Assembly: GCF_034718895.1 (NCBI RefSeq)
Contig: NZ_JAYERP010000001.1
Span: 1,364,001 to 1,428,000 of the forward strand
Source: Paenibacillus phoenicis
Lineage (GTDB): Bacteria > Bacillota > Bacilli > Paenibacillales > Paenibacillaceae
Direction: 5' to 3'
DNA: 64,000 nucleotides
Below are positions 45,120-54,544 of the stretch, one piece after another. The translations under genes and the position numbers were made by a program. The notes under the pieces are model-generated. The model saw only the letters and a program-made list of their open reading frames with translations, was not told the origin of the DNA and made no database searches. Position 1 is the first letter of the stretch, and every line of letters starts with the position of its first letter.

Positions 45120-48100
45120 TTAAATCCCGGCTTTGTCCACATTGAAATATTGCGCTTCAGGGTGTGCAAAGACCATCGCCGAGACGGATGCCTCCGGTTC
45201 CATCATGAAGCCCTCCGTCAACGTGACGCCAATGTCTTCCGGATGCATTAAGTCAAACAGCAGCTGCTGGTCTTCGAGGTCCGGGCAGGCCGGATAACCA
45301 AACGAGACGCGAATCCCTTGATAACGCGCTCCATGCCGCTGTTTCATCGTCATATTCGCCGGATCTGGGAAGCCCCACGTATCCCGCATAATATGGTGAA
45401 CCCGCTCCGCCAGCGCTTCAGCCAGCTCCAACGCTACCGCCTGCAGCACGTGGGAGCGCAGATACTCGCCTTCATTCTTCCACTTCTCAGACAATTCACG
45501 AACGCCTTGTCCCGCCGTTACAACCAGGAAACCAACGTAATCCATTTGCCCGCTGTCCACGGACTTCAGGAAATCCGCCAAGCACAGGTAAGGCTCGACC
45601 TTCTGTCGAGGGAAGCTAAACCGCTTGATCACCTTGCCAGGTTCAGCCGGATCGTAGATCAGAATATCGTTACCGGACGATTGCGCCGGGAAGAAGCGAT
45701 ACATCGCCTGCGTGCGAATGATGCCGTCCGTGACCGCTTCGAGCAGGATTTGATCCACCGTCTCCTTCAGTTGAACTGCCTTTGCCTCACCTGCCGCCAG
45801 CTGCTGCTCCACCGAACCGCGGAGTCCAAGGTGATGACCTAACAGCATCTGCATGTTGATATAAGGCGTAATGTGACCAATCGGATAATCGCGCAGTACG
45901 TGACGTTCCAGATCTGGCGGAATAAATACCGGCGCATCGGTGGAAATCTTGGAACGCTCCACGCGCGTAAGCTCCGGCAGCGGCTCTGCAACGGCTACAA
46001 CGCGATCCGCTTCTTTCTCCGCATCCACTTCAAGGCGCATCTGCTCCCGTGCGACCGGATCCATCAGCTTATTGGCCAAATCGAGGCCGTCCATCGCATC
46101 TTTGGCGTACAGGACCAAGCCGTCGTACTCCGGCCGGATCCGCGTCTTGGTAAACTTGCGGGTGAGTGCCGCGCCGCCCACAAGGATCGGGACATCGATG
46201 CCTGCATTCCGCAAATCCTGCGCCGTCGTGACCATTTGCTGAGCCGATTTCACCAGCAGGCCGGAGAGTCCAATCGCATCTGCTTTCTCTTCCCGATACG
46301 CCTCGATAATGCGTTCCGGTGGTACTTTTATACCCAAATTCACAATTTGGTAACCGTTATTAGACAGAATGATCTCAACTAGGTTTTTGCCGATATCATG
46401 GACGTCGCCCTTTACCGTCGCCAGCAAAATTTTCCCCTTCACGCTGGTTTCGTTCTTCTCCATAAACGGTTCCAGGTACGCAACCGATGCCTTCATCACT
46501 TCGGCACTTTGCAACACCTCGGCAACGATCAGCTCATTGTTATTAAATAATCGGCCCACTTCTTCCATTCCTGCCATTAGCGGACCATTAATAATTTCGA
46601 GCGCAGTATATTTTTTGAGCGCCTCGTCAAGGTCAGGAATTAATCCTTCCTTGGTACCTTCCACAACATAGGAAGCCAAACGTTCCTCCAACGTGAGCTG
46701 AGTGGTTGTCTCGGCCTTCTCCACCTTCTTGTTCCGGAAAGCAGCTACAAAGGCAGCCAGCGTTTCATCATTAGTATTATAGATCAATTCTTCCGCCAGA
46801 CGGCGCTCCTCTTCCGGAATTTTGGCGTAGCGCTCCAGCTTCTCCGTATTGACGATCGCGTAATCCAGTCCTGCTTTGGTGCATTCATACAGGAAAACGG
46901 AGTTCAAAACCTCGCGGCCGGCTTCCGGCAAACCAAACGATACGTTACTGATGCCCAGCACGGTATGAACCTTCGGCAACGCTTCTTTGATCAGGCGGAT
47001 CCCTTCGATCGTTTCCTTGGCCGATCCAATGTACTGCTCATCCCCTGTACCCACGGGGAACACGAGCGGATCGAAGATGATATCTTCCGGTTGAAGACCA
47101 TATTTGTGCACGAGCAGATCATAGGAGCGTTTGGCAACCTCAAGCTTATCCTCCCGTGTGATCGCTTGCCCGCGTTCATCAATCGTACCAACGACCACCG
47201 CCGCCCCGTATTTATGAATTAACGGCGTGACGCGCTCGAACTTCTCTTCGCCATCCTCTAAGTTAATCGAGTTAATAATTGATTTGCCCTGGCAGTATTG
47301 GAGAGCAATATCCAGCACCTTCGGATCAGTGGTGTCGATCATGAGCGGGACTTTCACTTTTTTGACGACCAATTCCAGGAACTTCTTGATATCCTCCGCT
47401 TCATCCCGATCCGGGTCCTGTACGCACACATCAACTACCTGTGCCCCGTTCTTCACTTGCGCCCGGGCGATTTCCGAAGCTTCTTCGTATTTGCCCTCCA
47501 CGATCAGCCGTTTAAATTTGCGCGAACCCAGAACGTTTGTTCGTTCTCCAACCAGATAAGGCCGATTGGCCGATTCGATATAGACCGGCTCAATGCCGGA
47601 AAGTGCCGGCAAATGGCTGCCTGTCAGCTCGCGTGGTCGGTAATCCTTCAGCGTGTTCGCTAACGCTGCGATATGGGCAGGCGTCGTTCCACAGCAACCT
47701 CCGGCAATATTCAACCAGCCCTGCTCGGCAAAAGCGGACATCTTCTGCGCGAGCGAATCCGGGGACTCATGGTAGATGCCATTTTCGTCTGGCAAACCGG
47801 CATTAGGGTGACAGCTGACCGCCGCTTTGGCTAGTCCGGATAAAGTGCGGATATGGTCGCGCATGAACTCCGGACCCGTTGCGCAGTTGAGTCCAATGGA
47901 GATGGGATTCAAATGCTCCAACGAAATGTAGAAGGCTTCGATATTTTGCCCCGCCAGCGTCGTCCCCATCGGCTCAATGGTGCCGGAGATCATCAGCGGC
48001 AACGTTATTCCGGTTTCAGCAAAAGCCTGTTTGATTCCGATACTCCCTGCTTTCACGTTCAGCGTATCCTGTGAAGTTTCCAGCATCAGCGCATCAACGC

Positions 48101-48563
48101 CGGCTTCGATTAATGCCGCTGCTTGCTCTGCATAGCTGGCCGTCAACTCGTCGAACGTCACGCCGCCGGTAACGGACAATGTCTTGGTCGTTGGTCCCAA
48201 GATGCCCACCACGTAGCGCGGATGATCCGGGGTACTGTATTTTTCCGCGGCTTCAATCGCCAGCTTGGCCGCAGCCATATTGATTTCACGTGCCTTATGC
48301 GGAATATCGTATTCAGCCAGCACGACGGATGTCGCGCCGAACGTATTCGTTTCGATCAAATCAGCACCTGCTGCGAGATACTTCTCGTGGATGCCACGGA
48401 TCACATCCGGACGGGTGAGCACGAGCATTTCGTTACAGCCGTCCAGCTCTTCACCGCCGAAGTCGGCTGGAGTCAGGTTCTCCTGCTGAATCATGGTGCC
48501 CATGGCGCCATCGAGGATCAATATTCGTTCTTTCATTCTTTCGAGCAGGCTTGGTTTACTCAT
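45120..48563 (-). CDS. metH: Cobalamin-dependent methionine synthase
   Basis: 1147 residues from ATG 48563 (MSKPSLLERMKER), nine bases behind GGGAGG; an ATG six bases earlier is too close. Domains: homocysteine-binding with zinc cysteines in GLNCATGP and GGCCGTTPAH (~1-320), pterin-binding (~345-610), B12 cap, B12-binding with DVHDIGKNLV (~735), and the SAM-dependent reactivation domain to the C-terminus. It makes methionine from homocysteine and methyl-tetrahydrofolate. No S-box or cobalamin riboswitch was recognised in the 275 bases upstream. Confidence 0.97.
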   Translation of the reverse strand: MSKPSLLERMKERILILDGAMGTMIQQENLTPADFGGEELDGCNEMLVLTRPDVIRGIHEKYLAAGADLIETNTFGATSVVLAEYDIPHKAREINMAAAKLAIEAAEKYSTPDHPRYVVGILGPTTKTLSVTGGVTFDELTASYAEQAAALIEAGVDALMLETSQDTLNVKAGSIGIKQAFAETGITLPLMISGTIEPMGTTLAGQNIEAFYISLEHLNPISIGLNCATGPEFMRDHIRTLSGLAKAAVSCHPNAGLPDENGIYHESPDSLAQKMSAFAEQGWLNIAGGCCGTTPAHIAALANTLKDYRPRELTGSHLPALSGIEPVYIESANRPYLVGERTNVLGSRKFKRLIVEGKYEEASEIARAQVKNGAQVVDVCVQDPDRDEAEDIKKFLELVVKKVKVPLMIDTTDPKVLDIALQYCQGKSIINSINLEDGEEKFERVTPLIHKYGAAVVVGTIDERGQAITREDKLEVAKRSYDLLVHKYGLQPEDIIFDPLVFPVGTGDEQYIGSAKETIEGIRLIKEALPKVHTVLGISNVSFGLPEAGREVLNSVFLYECTKAGLDYAIVNTEKLERYAKIPEEERRLAEELIYNTNDETLAAFVAAFRNKKVEKAETTTQLTLEERLASYVVEGTKEGLIPDLDEALKKYTALEIINGPLMAGMEEVGRLFNNNELIVAEVLQSAEVMKASVAYLEPFMEKNETSVKGKILLATVKGDVHDIGKNLVEIILSNNGYQIVNLGIKVPPERIIEAYREEKADAIGLSGLLVKSAQQMVTTAQDLRNAGIDVPILVGGAALTRKFTKTRIRPEYDGLVLYAKDAMDGLDLANKLMDPVAREQMRLEVDAEKEADRVVAVAEPLPELTRVERSKISTDAPVFIPPDLERHVLRDYPIGHITPYINMQMLLGHHLGLRGSVEQQLAAGEAKAVQLKETVDQILLEAVTDGIIRTQAMYRFFPAQSSGNDILIYDPAEPGKVIKRFSFPRQKVEPYLCLADFLKSVDSGQMDYVGFLVVTAGQGVRELSEKWKNEGEYLRSHVLQAVALELAEALAERVHHIMRDTWGFPDPANMTMKQRHGARYQGIRVSFGYPACPDLEDQQLLFDLMHPEDIGVTLTEGFMMEPEASVSAMVFAHPEAQYFNVDKAGI

Positions 48564-48770
48564 GTTCATGTCCCTCCCGTAAAACGTTAGAATATAGTTT
48601 AACAGAATAAAGCGTTGAAGAAAAGAGAGTTCCGCGAAAACTCCCAAGCTCTGTACCCAATTTAAGATATTGTTCTCCCATCGGTCATCCCCGAATTAAA
48701 ATCCGAACAACCTAGAAATCCTTATCTTTAAAAGTTCGGAAATTCGCCTCATTAGGAGGACATAATAATG

Positions 48771-48807
48771 AAAAAGCCGCCTTCTCCAAAAGGAGAACAG
48801 CAGCTTC
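48771..48807 (-). terminator. Intrinsic terminator of the lipoprotein gene
   Basis: TTCTCC (48782-48787) pairs with GGAGAA (48792-48797) and outer AAGC with GCTT; the minus strand then has five T. Confidence 0.8.
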
Positions 48808-48838
48808 CTTACAGATGACCACCGATTCAGTTGTCAGC

Positions 48839-49255
48839 TTATTCCACCGTGAATTGCTTCGAAGGCATGGAGTGCTGATCGCGAGCCGTCACATGGGAAA
48901 TCACTTCATAAGTCCCGGGCTCCTTGAATGTATGCTCCAGCACATAGGTTCCGTTACCGGCACTCTTCACTTTGACCTGATTGTGCTTCGCGTTATCGTC
49001 CGCCGTATTCCAAAATTCGAACATGACTTCCTTCGCATCGTCCACGTTCTCGCCGTGGTGGGTCACTTTGGCCGTAAACGTTACCGGTTCACCAGCTTTG
49101 GCTGCGGATGGCGTTACGTCAAGCTCGACTTGAATCGGCTCCAGTGACGTATCCACCGCTGAAGCAGACGGCGATTCACTGCGGCCGCATCCCGCGACAA
49201 CAATGAACGCAAGCACGATGGCTACAAGCAGCCCGGTTTTTCCCTTGATTCGCAT
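48839..49255 (-). CDS. FixH/YtkA-like lipoprotein
   Basis: 138 residues: signal peptide with lipobox VVAGC (Cys23), then a single immunoglobulin-like beta domain (PVTFTAKVTHHGENVDDAKEV, GTYVLEHTFKEPGTYEVISHV). This resembles the YtkA/FixH-like domain found in many Bacillales lipoproteins. Histidines in HHGEN and DQHSMP could be metal ligands; this is a guess. Single gene with its own terminator. Confidence 0.78.
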   Translation of the reverse strand: MRIKGKTGLLVAIVLAFIVVAGCGRSESPSASAVDTSLEPIQVELDVTPSAAKAGEPVTFTAKVTHHGENVDDAKEVMFEFWNTADDNAKHNQVKVKSAGNGTYVLEHTFKEPGTYEVISHVTARDQHSMPSKQFTVE

Positions 49256-49320
49256 TCAGATTCCCTCCTTCCACCGCCTAAGAATGCCTCACTGCTTGTT
49301 TGCTTCAATCCAAACTCGCG

Positions 49321-50118
49321 TTATGCCAATTTCTCTAAAAGGCCATGGAGTTCGGACAAATGTTTGATCTCATAATCCGGTAGGATATCGCCGGTAAGCG
49401 CTTTGCCGTCCCGATTAATCCAAACGGCCGTCATCCCCACGCTAAGCGAACCTTTGATATCCGTCGTCAGCTTATCGCCGACCATGATCGCTTCATTCGA
49501 TTGAATCCCTAACCGTTCCAGAGCATGCCGGAAAATGGACGGGTCCGGTTTCCCCTTGCCGAAATTTCCGGAGATCACAATCTCATCAAAATAAGGCGCC
49601 AGCTCAGGCACTCCGTCCAGCTTCTCCTGCTGCAATGCCGGACAGCCGTTCGTGAGCAATAGCAGCTTCACCTTGCCTTGCAATTCCTTCAGCACTTGAA
49701 AGGTCTCCTCATACACATGAGGCCGGGCACGCCGTTCGCGTCCAAACTGTTCCGCCAATTCGCCGGCCAGCTCCTCGTCATCAACGCCAAGCGCAAGCAG
49801 ACCGCGCCGCCAGGATTCCTTGCGATAGGTTGGAGCTAACTGCTCCAGCTGACGGAATTCCGGTTGTTCTCCGGCAGAGAACGTCGCCCATAACCCCTCA
49901 AACGGATTGATTCCAATCATCGTCGTGAAAGGATACGTTTCGTAGGATTCATACAGCCCCCGCGCTTCCCGGCGTACGGCTTCTTCCAATTGCTCGGGGT
50001 TTAATCCATTAATCTTAGACGCAGCGCTTTCACACGTTGCAGCAAAGGCTTCTTTTACGCTCCGTTCATCCCAGAGCAGCGTGTCATCCAGGTCAAAACA
50101 TACCGCCTTGATCGTCAT
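49321..50118 (-). CDS. HAD-IA hydrolase (YjjG/YsaA-like)
   Basis: 265 residues from ATG 50118 (MTIKAVCFDLDDTLLW), behind AGAGGG; the frame opens at a TTG at 50148. Motifs: FDLDDTLL, LLLTNGCP, KPDPSIFRHAL and VGDKLTTDIKG. Members of this group dephosphorylate nucleotides or small phosphates. The next gene starts ~47 bases upstream on the same strand, so cotranscription is possible. Confidence 0.88.
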   Translation of the reverse strand: MTIKAVCFDLDDTLLWDERSVKEAFAATCESAASKINGLNPEQLEEAVRREARGLYESYETYPFTTMIGINPFEGLWATFSAGEQPEFRQLEQLAPTYRKESWRRGLLALGVDDEELAGELAEQFGRERRARPHVYEETFQVLKELQGKVKLLLLTNGCPALQQEKLDGVPELAPYFDEIVISGNFGKGKPDPSIFRHALERLGIQSNEAIMVGDKLTTDIKGSLSVGMTAVWINRDGKALTGDILPDYEIKHLSELHGLLEKLA

Positions 50119-50164
50119 TCGTCCCAACCCTCTCCATTCATATCGCAAGTGTATTGTAAAAGGA

Positions 50165-50695
50165 TTATTCCTTCTCCAGCTTCACATGATGGGTGTCAGC
50201 ATACAACTGCAGGCGCGCAGCCATCGCTTCCGTATCAAAACGGTTGCGGGTGCGGTAGAACACCCACTTCGGTTCCCGCGTCTTCGGTTCAATGACGATT
50301 TTGTTCCGGCTCACCTTGATCTTACTGATGTTACCGGCATCCAGCATCCGGTCGCGGTTAAACTTCGAAGTGTACAGCCAGCTCTTGTTCACGCGCAAAT
50401 ATGGCTTACGCAGGAAGATCACCAGGGCCAGTACGAAATACAAAAAGATCGTCGCCCAGAACAATACCGAGTTCACTTCCTCTGTATTACCGATCAACCC
50501 GACGATGGCATACAGCAGAGCTAACAGAACCAAGGCGGTAGGCAAAATGAAATTCCGCCCTTTAAATACGTCGCCTTCCCCATTTGCTCCAAGCGAAGTA
50601 CGAGGGTTCCGCGTCCCTTGTCCGACATTGGGACCTTTGCCTTTCTTATACATTCTTCGTTGATTGCGTTCTACTTTTCGGTCAAACGACCCCAT
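50165..50695 (-). CDS. Hypothetical membrane protein with two spans
   Basis: 176 residues: a basic, Gly/Asn/Lys-rich N-terminal 45 residues, two adjacent transmembrane helices (ILPTALVLLALLYAIVGLIG and FWATIFLYFVLALVIFL), and a cytoplasmic PH-like C-terminal part (ISKIKVSRNKIVIEPK). Unknown function; the tail recalls bacterial PH/YcxB-type domains but this is weak. Confidence 0.7.
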   Translation of the reverse strand: MGSFDRKVERNQRRMYKKGKGPNVGQGTRNPRTSLGANGEGDVFKGRNFILPTALVLLALLYAIVGLIGNTEEVNSVLFWATIFLYFVLALVIFLRKPYLRVNKSWLYTSKFNRDRMLDAGNISKIKVSRNKIVIEPKTREPKWVFYRTRNRFDTEAMAARLQLYADTHHVKLEKE

Positions 50696-50707
50696 ACCTG
50701 TTCCTCC

Positions 50708-50881
50708 CTATTTATCTACAATCTCGATTGACTCGAGCTGTTGCCGAAAATTTCTGCGAACGTTTTGCAGATACGTTTCCCGAAGCTGGGCTCTTTCCAA
50801 GATCTCATCTTGCGATAATCCTTCTTGTTTCGCTTTGCGAGCCAGCTCGTTAATCCGCTTAACCAAAGCATCAATATCCAT
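50708..50881 (-). CDS. DUF896 family protein (YnzC-like)
   Basis: 57 residues from ATG 50881 (MDIDALVKRINELARK), with AGGTGG close upstream; the frame opens 12 codons earlier. The sequence is a helical hairpin with EGLSQDEILERAQLRETYL, characteristic of the small YnzC family. Found near lexA and yneA in Bacillus as here. Function in the cell remains unknown. Confidence 0.88.
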   Translation of the reverse strand: MDIDALVKRINELARKAKQEGLSQDEILERAQLRETYLQNVRRNFRQQLESIEIVDK

Positions 50882-50954
50882 AATTCCACCTGCTTCTTTA
50901 TATACTATGCTTCCCATGATGTCTCACAGGGCATTAATTCTTACTTTGACATGA

Positions 50955-51012
50955 GAAAAAGAGCTTGTCAAGGCGCGGCAACCCCTGCCGGAATACCTTG
51001 GAACAAGCTCTG
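50955..51012 (-). terminator. Intrinsic terminator of yneA
   Basis: Outer arms AGAGCTTGT/ACAAGCTCT, further CAAGG/CCTTG, and an inner GCGGCA/TGCCGG hairpin; five T on the minus strand. Confidence 0.78.
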
Positions 51013-51059
51013 TTCGAATGAATCGGTAAACCTCTGATCATGATCTTTGTAAGCATCAA

Positions 51060-51428
51060 TTATCTGCTCGGCAACATCAACGTATCCCCGGCTTGAATCT
51101 CGCTGCTGCTCAGCCCGTTCGTCCGGATCAGCTTCTGAACATAGACCCTTGTGTCCAGGCCCTGCGGCTTATGTGCCACGGCAATTTCCCATAACGTATC
51201 CCCTGGCATAACCACGACATATTCCGGCCGATTTGCTCCCTCAGAGCTATCCGAAGAAGCAGCAAAGGCTTGTACCATTCCAGTACATGTGATGCTGAAG
51301 ATGATTAAAAGCAGGGCCATTTTGGACAATCTACTCTTAAGGAAGACGTTCATATGTAAACTTCTCTTCACAGGGCGACGAAAAGAAGGTTGTTCATAGA
51401 TGCTTTGATAAGAACTATATCTCAACAT
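51060..51428 (-). CDS. yneA: LysM-containing SOS cell-division suppressor (YneA-like)
   Basis: 122 residues. One transmembrane segment (MALLLIIFSITCTGMVQAF) followed by a LysM domain (YVVVMPGDTLWEIAVAHKPQ ... IQAGDTLMLP). In B. subtilis YneA delays septation during DNA damage. It is divergent from lexA and shares five LexA-box sequences with it, supporting SOS control. The ATG at 51428 has GGAGTG upstream; a later start at Met26 (MNVFLKSRL) is possible. Confidence 0.88.
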   Translation of the reverse strand: MLRYSSYQSIYEQPSFRRPVKRSLHMNVFLKSRLSKMALLLIIFSITCTGMVQAFAASSDSSEGANRPEYVVVMPGDTLWEIAVAHKPQGLDTRVYVQKLIRTNGLSSSEIQAGDTLMLPSR

Positions 51429-51441
51429 TTCACCATCACTC

Positions 51442-51455
51442 CAAACAAGTGTTCT
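51442..51455. promoter_or_regulatory. LexA box (imperfect)
   Basis: CAAACAAGTGTTCT matches the CGAAC-N4-GTTCG pattern imperfectly. It lies just ahead of the yneA start codon. Confidence 0.55.
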
Positions 51456-51478
51456 GTGTTAATGTAATCAATATAACA

Positions 51479-51492
51479 CGAACACTTGTTTG
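51479..51492. promoter_or_regulatory. LexA box
   Basis: CGAACACTTGTTTG, one departure from the CGAAC-N4-GTTCG consensus; in the yneA promoter region. Confidence 0.75.
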
Positions 51493-51507
51493 ATTCAATA
51501 GTTTTTT

Positions 51508-51521
51508 CGAACAGTTGTTCC
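51508..51521. promoter_or_regulatory. LexA box
   Basis: CGAACAGTTGTTCC keeps the full GAAC-N4-GTTC core. Confidence 0.8.
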
Positions 51522-51560
51522 TGTTTTTTTCGGAAATAGTTCTCGTCTCCCAAACTATTT

Positions 51561-51590
51561 AGAACTAATGTTTGTACGAACGGCAGTTCT
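51561..51590. promoter_or_regulatory. Two LexA boxes over the lexA promoter
   Basis: AGAACTAATGTTTG (51561-51574) and CGAACGGCAGTTCT (51577-51590, full core) lie side by side over the -35 and spacer of lexA, as expected for autorepression. Confidence 0.8.
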
Positions 51591-51600
51591 ATGTTATAAT
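51572..51600 (+). promoter_or_regulatory. Predicted sigma-A promoter of lexA
   Basis: -35 TTGTAC (51572-51577), -10 TATAAT (51595-51600), spacer 17 bases. Confidence 0.7.
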
Positions 51601-51635
51601 TTTTCCAAACGTTACTAAATGGGGTTGATCCGTAA

Positions 51636-52262
51636 ATGTCTAAGGTATCGAGCCGGCAACAGGCCATTCTTGAGTTTATTCGCAACGAAGTACGCGCTAA
51701 GGGATATCCTCCTTCGGTCCGAGAGATCGGTGAAGCCGTCGGATTGGCTTCCAGTTCCACCGTTCACGGCCATTTGGACCGTCTGGAGAAGAAAGGCTTC
51801 ATCCGCCGCGACCCGACGAAACCGCGCGCCATTGAATTGCTGGGTCAAGAGGAATCGGAGAATTACAATTTGTTTGCGCACAGCGTGACCCGCGTTCCTA
51901 TTGTTGGGAAGGTCACCGCAGGCGTGCCGATCACAGCGACAGAGAATATTGAAGATTATTTTCCGCTGCCAGAGCACTATGCAGCTGATGGTGACATCTT
52001 TATGCTTTCCGTGGTTGGCGACAGCATGATCGAAGCTGGAATACATAACGGGGATTATGTGATTGTCCGCCAACAGCAGACGGCGAACAACGGTGATATC
52101 GTTGTGGCCATGACGGAGGATGACGAGGCAACGGTCAAGACGTTCTATAAAGAAAGTGACCATATTCGCCTGCAGCCGGAGAATTCGACGATGGAACCGC
52201 TTCGTTTGAAACATGTAACCATCTTGGGCAAGGTCATCGGCTTGTTCCGCGACCTGCACTAA
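51636..52262 (+). CDS. lexA: SOS repressor LexA
   Basis: 208 residues. N-terminal winged helix with [21 protein letters not shown] recognition region; self-cleavage site Ala-Gly in VTAGVPI; catalytic serine in [10 protein letters not shown] and lysine in [11 protein letters not shown]. RecA-stimulated autocleavage inactivates it. Divergent from yneA and flanked by its own boxes. A terminator follows. Confidence 0.97.
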   Translation: MSKVSSRQQAILEFIRNEVRAKGYPPSVREIGEAVGLASSSTVHGHLDRLEKKGFIRRDPTKPRAIELLGQEESENYNLFAHSVTRVPIVGKVTAGVPITATENIEDYFPLPEHYAADGDIFMLSVVGDSMIEAGIHNGDYVIVRQQQTANNGDIVVAMTEDDEATVKTFYKESDHIRLQPENSTMEPLRLKHVTILGKVIGLFRDLH

Positions 52263-52307
52263 TCCGAACTCTTCCTTAATAGAAGGCGAAACGAAGATAC
52301 GAAATCC

Positions 52308-52355
52308 GAGCAGGACGAAGCGATGGGGTGACATCGGCTTCGTCCTCGTTTACTT
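52308..52355 (+). terminator. Intrinsic terminator of lexA
   Basis: AGGACGAAGC and GCTTCGTCCT with extra GAT/ATC pairs; TTTACTTTT follows. Confidence 0.82.
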
Positions 52356-52381
52356 TTAGAGAACTTGATGACTTCCCCCTC

Positions 52382-52537
52382 CTATTCCCATTCGAGATTC
52401 AGGAAGCTCACGGGATGGTAGCCGTTTTTGTCTCGGCGACCGCGTGTGCCCCAGCCTAGCCCCGAACGCTCCGTGATCCACCATTGCTTTAACCGATAGC
52501 GCCGACGTTGGTATCTTTTTAATTCGGTTACTGTCAT
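52382..52537 (-). CDS. Small basic protein of 51 residues
   Basis: Found by eye; too short for a usual gene caller cut-off. ATG at 52537 is six bases after a perfect AAGGAGG. The product begins MTVTELKRYQRRRYRLKQWW and ends FLNLEWE; it is rich in Arg, Trp and Tyr, with a GLGWGTRGRRDKNGYHP centre. The frame ends at TAG 52382. No known family. It lies convergent to lexA, sharing the region with the lexA terminator, and downstream of glnA in the leftward direction after its terminator. Confidence 0.7.
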   Translation of the reverse strand: MTVTELKRYQRRRYRLKQWWITERSGLGWGTRGRRDKNGYHPVSFLNLEWE

Positions 52538-52643
52538 CTACATTAACCTCCTTATTTATACCTATAAGTTGTCCCAATTCAGGATAAATCATGGCATGGT
52601 TTCGAAATCCAAAAACTGTTATTCATTCATCATCCGTTTCAAT

Positions 52644-52685
52644 AAAAAAAAGCCAGCACCCCGCTTGAATTGCCGGGTGCTGGCT
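52644..52685 (-). terminator. Intrinsic terminator of glnRA
   Basis: AGCCAGCACCC and GGGTGCTGGCT arms; the minus strand ends in eight T. Confidence 0.88.
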
Positions 52686-52702
52686 TGGCTTGTTAACACC
52701 GA

Positions 52703-54040
52703 TTAATACAACGTTATATATTGATCGCGTTCCCATTGATGAACTTGGGTCCGGAAGATATCCCATTCGATCTCTTTCAGTTCATAGAAGTGAGTCAGCG
52801 CATGATCTCCGAGCGCTTCGCTGATAATTTCGCTGCGGAGCAATTCGCCGAGCGCTTCTTTCAAGTCGGCTGGCAGACTTGGGATGCCTTCTTCCACCCG
52901 CTCTTCTTCAGACATCACATAGATGTTGCGGTCAACCGGATCAACCAGCGGCAGCTCTTTCTTAATTCCATCCAGTCCGGCTTTCAACATAACGGCCAGA
53001 GCCAAGTATGGGTTAGCAGCCGGGTCCGGGTTACGCACTTCGATCCGGGTGCTGAGACCGCGGGAAGCCGGAATCCGAATCATCGGACTGCGGTTACTCG
53101 AGGACCAAGCCACATAACAAGGGGCTTCATACCCAGGCACGAGACGTTTATAAGAGTTCACGGTCGGGTTCGTGATCGCGGCGAATGCGCGGGCATGCTT
53201 CAGAATGCCGGCCATATAATGACGTGCTTCTTTGCTCAAGCCCAACTCATCGTTTTCGTCATAAAATGCATTGACATTGCCTTTGAACAGCGATTGGTGA
53301 CAGTGCATCCCGGAGCCATTCACGCCATACAGCGGCTTCGGCATAAACGTTGCATGCAGTCCATGCTGGCGGGCAATCGTCTTAACGACCAGCTTAAAGG
53401 TTTGGATTTGGTCTGCAGCTTTGATCGCATCAGCATATTTGAAGTCGATTTCATGCTGACCTGGTGCCACTTCGTGGTGAGAAGCTTCGATTTCAAAGCC
53501 CATTTCCTCCAGGGTCAATACGATTTCGCGGCGGCAGTTCTCGCCCAAATCCGTAGGAGCCAAGTCGAAGTATCCGCCTTGGTCATTCAACTCGGTTGTA
53601 GGGTTGCCTTTATCATCGGTTTTGAACAGGAAGAATTCCGGTTCCGGACCAACGTTCATTGCGGTGTAACCCATTTCCTCAGCTTCCTTGAGCGCACGTT
53701 TCAGAATCGCGCGTGGGTCGCCGGCAAACGGAGTTCCGTCAGGCATATATACATCGCAAATCAAACGTGCAACGCGATCCTCGGTCACCCAAGGGAAGAT
53801 TACCCAAGTGTCCAGATCCGGGTAAAGATACATATCCGATTCCTCGATACGGACATACCCTTCAATGGAAGAACCGTCAAACATCATTTTGTTATCCAGC
53901 GCTTTTTCCAATTGGCTGACCGGGATTTCCACATTCTTGATCGTTCCCAGCAAATCCGTGAACTGCAAACGGATAAAACGTACGTTTTCTTCCTTAGCGA
54001 TACGTAAAATATCCTCTTTGGTGTATTGCGTGTTACTCAC
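52703..54040 (-). CDS. glnA: Glutamine synthetase
   Basis: 445 residues from GTG 54040 ([13 protein letters not shown]), behind GGGAG; the frame opens at a TTG five codons earlier. This is the short GSI-alpha form of Firmicutes. Metal and nucleotide motifs: [54 protein letters not shown] and [13 protein letters not shown]. It makes glutamine from glutamate and ammonia. It is feedback-controlled through GlnR in this family. Last gene of glnRA. Confidence 0.97.
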   Translation of the reverse strand: MSNTQYTKEDILRIAKEENVRFIRLQFTDLLGTIKNVEIPVSQLEKALDNKMMFDGSSIEGYVRIEESDMYLYPDLDTWVIFPWVTEDRVARLICDVYMPDGTPFAGDPRAILKRALKEAEEMGYTAMNVGPEPEFFLFKTDDKGNPTTELNDQGGYFDLAPTDLGENCRREIVLTLEEMGFEIEASHHEVAPGQHEIDFKYADAIKAADQIQTFKLVVKTIARQHGLHATFMPKPLYGVNGSGMHCHQSLFKGNVNAFYDENDELGLSKEARHYMAGILKHARAFAAITNPTVNSYKRLVPGYEAPCYVAWSSSNRSPMIRIPASRGLSTRIEVRNPDPAANPYLALAVMLKAGLDGIKKELPLVDPVDRNIYVMSEEERVEEGIPSLPADLKEALGELLRSEIISEALGDHALTHFYELKEIEWDIFRTQVHQWERDQYITLY

Positions 54041-54063
54041 CCTAACCTCTCCCAACGTTTAGA

Positions 54064-54474
54064 TTATTTTTTGAAAAACCGAGACAACTCGCCTTGGAGC
54101 AAAGAAACTTGTCCCGGTTTGCTCCCTGACACCAGCTGTTGCTTCAACATCCGGTAGATTTGGGAATCCGTCATTTCCTTTCTCTTCTCCTCCGTGTCCT
54201 TCGTGATGACTGTCGCATCCTGGGACTCCCGAGACATCGGATTCATGACCTGCTTGATCCCCGCGATATTGACACCTTTATCGATGAGACTCTTGATTTC
54301 CAGTAACCGCTCGACGTCATTCAAGGAAAACATCCGCTGATTTCCCGAGGTACGTGCGGGTACAATCAATTCATGCTGCTCGTAATATCTTATTTGTCTT
54401 GCCGTTAAATCCGTAAGTTTCATGACGATACCAATAGGAAACAAGGCCATATTTCTGCGAATTTCCTCGCTCAT
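54064..54474 (-). CDS. glnR: MerR-type nitrogen repressor GlnR
   Basis: 136 residues from ATG 54474 (MSEEIRRNMALFPIG), nine bases behind GGAAGG. Winged helix with MKLTDLTARQIRYYEQHELI and the SGNQRMFS wing; the C-terminus LLQGELSRFFKK resembles the autoinhibitory tail that senses feedback-inhibited GlnA. Two GlnR boxes lie upstream. In Bacillus it represses glnRA when nitrogen is ample. Confidence 0.95.
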   Translation of the reverse strand: MSEEIRRNMALFPIGIVMKLTDLTARQIRYYEQHELIVPARTSGNQRMFSLNDVERLLEIKSLIDKGVNIAGIKQVMNPMSRESQDATVITKDTEEKRKEMTDSQIYRMLKQQLVSGSKPGQVSLLQGELSRFFKK

Positions 54475-54509
54475 CGCTATCAACCTTCCAGTTAGAATAT
54501 CATGACCTT

Positions 54510-54538
54510 ATCATATGTTAGTTATCCTAACATGTCAA
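54510..54538 (-). promoter_or_regulatory. glnRA promoter with a GlnR box as its spacer
   Basis: Minus strand -35 TTGACA (54533-54538), -10 TATGAT (54510-54515). The 17-base spacer (54516-54532) is exactly TGTTAGTTATCCTAACA on the plus strand, a match to TGTNA-N7-TNACA. Confidence 0.88.
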
Positions 54539-54544
54539 TAGATA

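Noticed and set aside
48768-48818. Plus-strand 16-residue frame behind AGGAGGACATAATA
   Set aside because: The coding part is almost entirely the terminator hairpin of the lipoprotein gene, so the match is likely chance; not proved.
48564-48838. SAM or cobalamin riboswitch before metH
   Set aside because: The core motifs of neither class were found on the minus strand.
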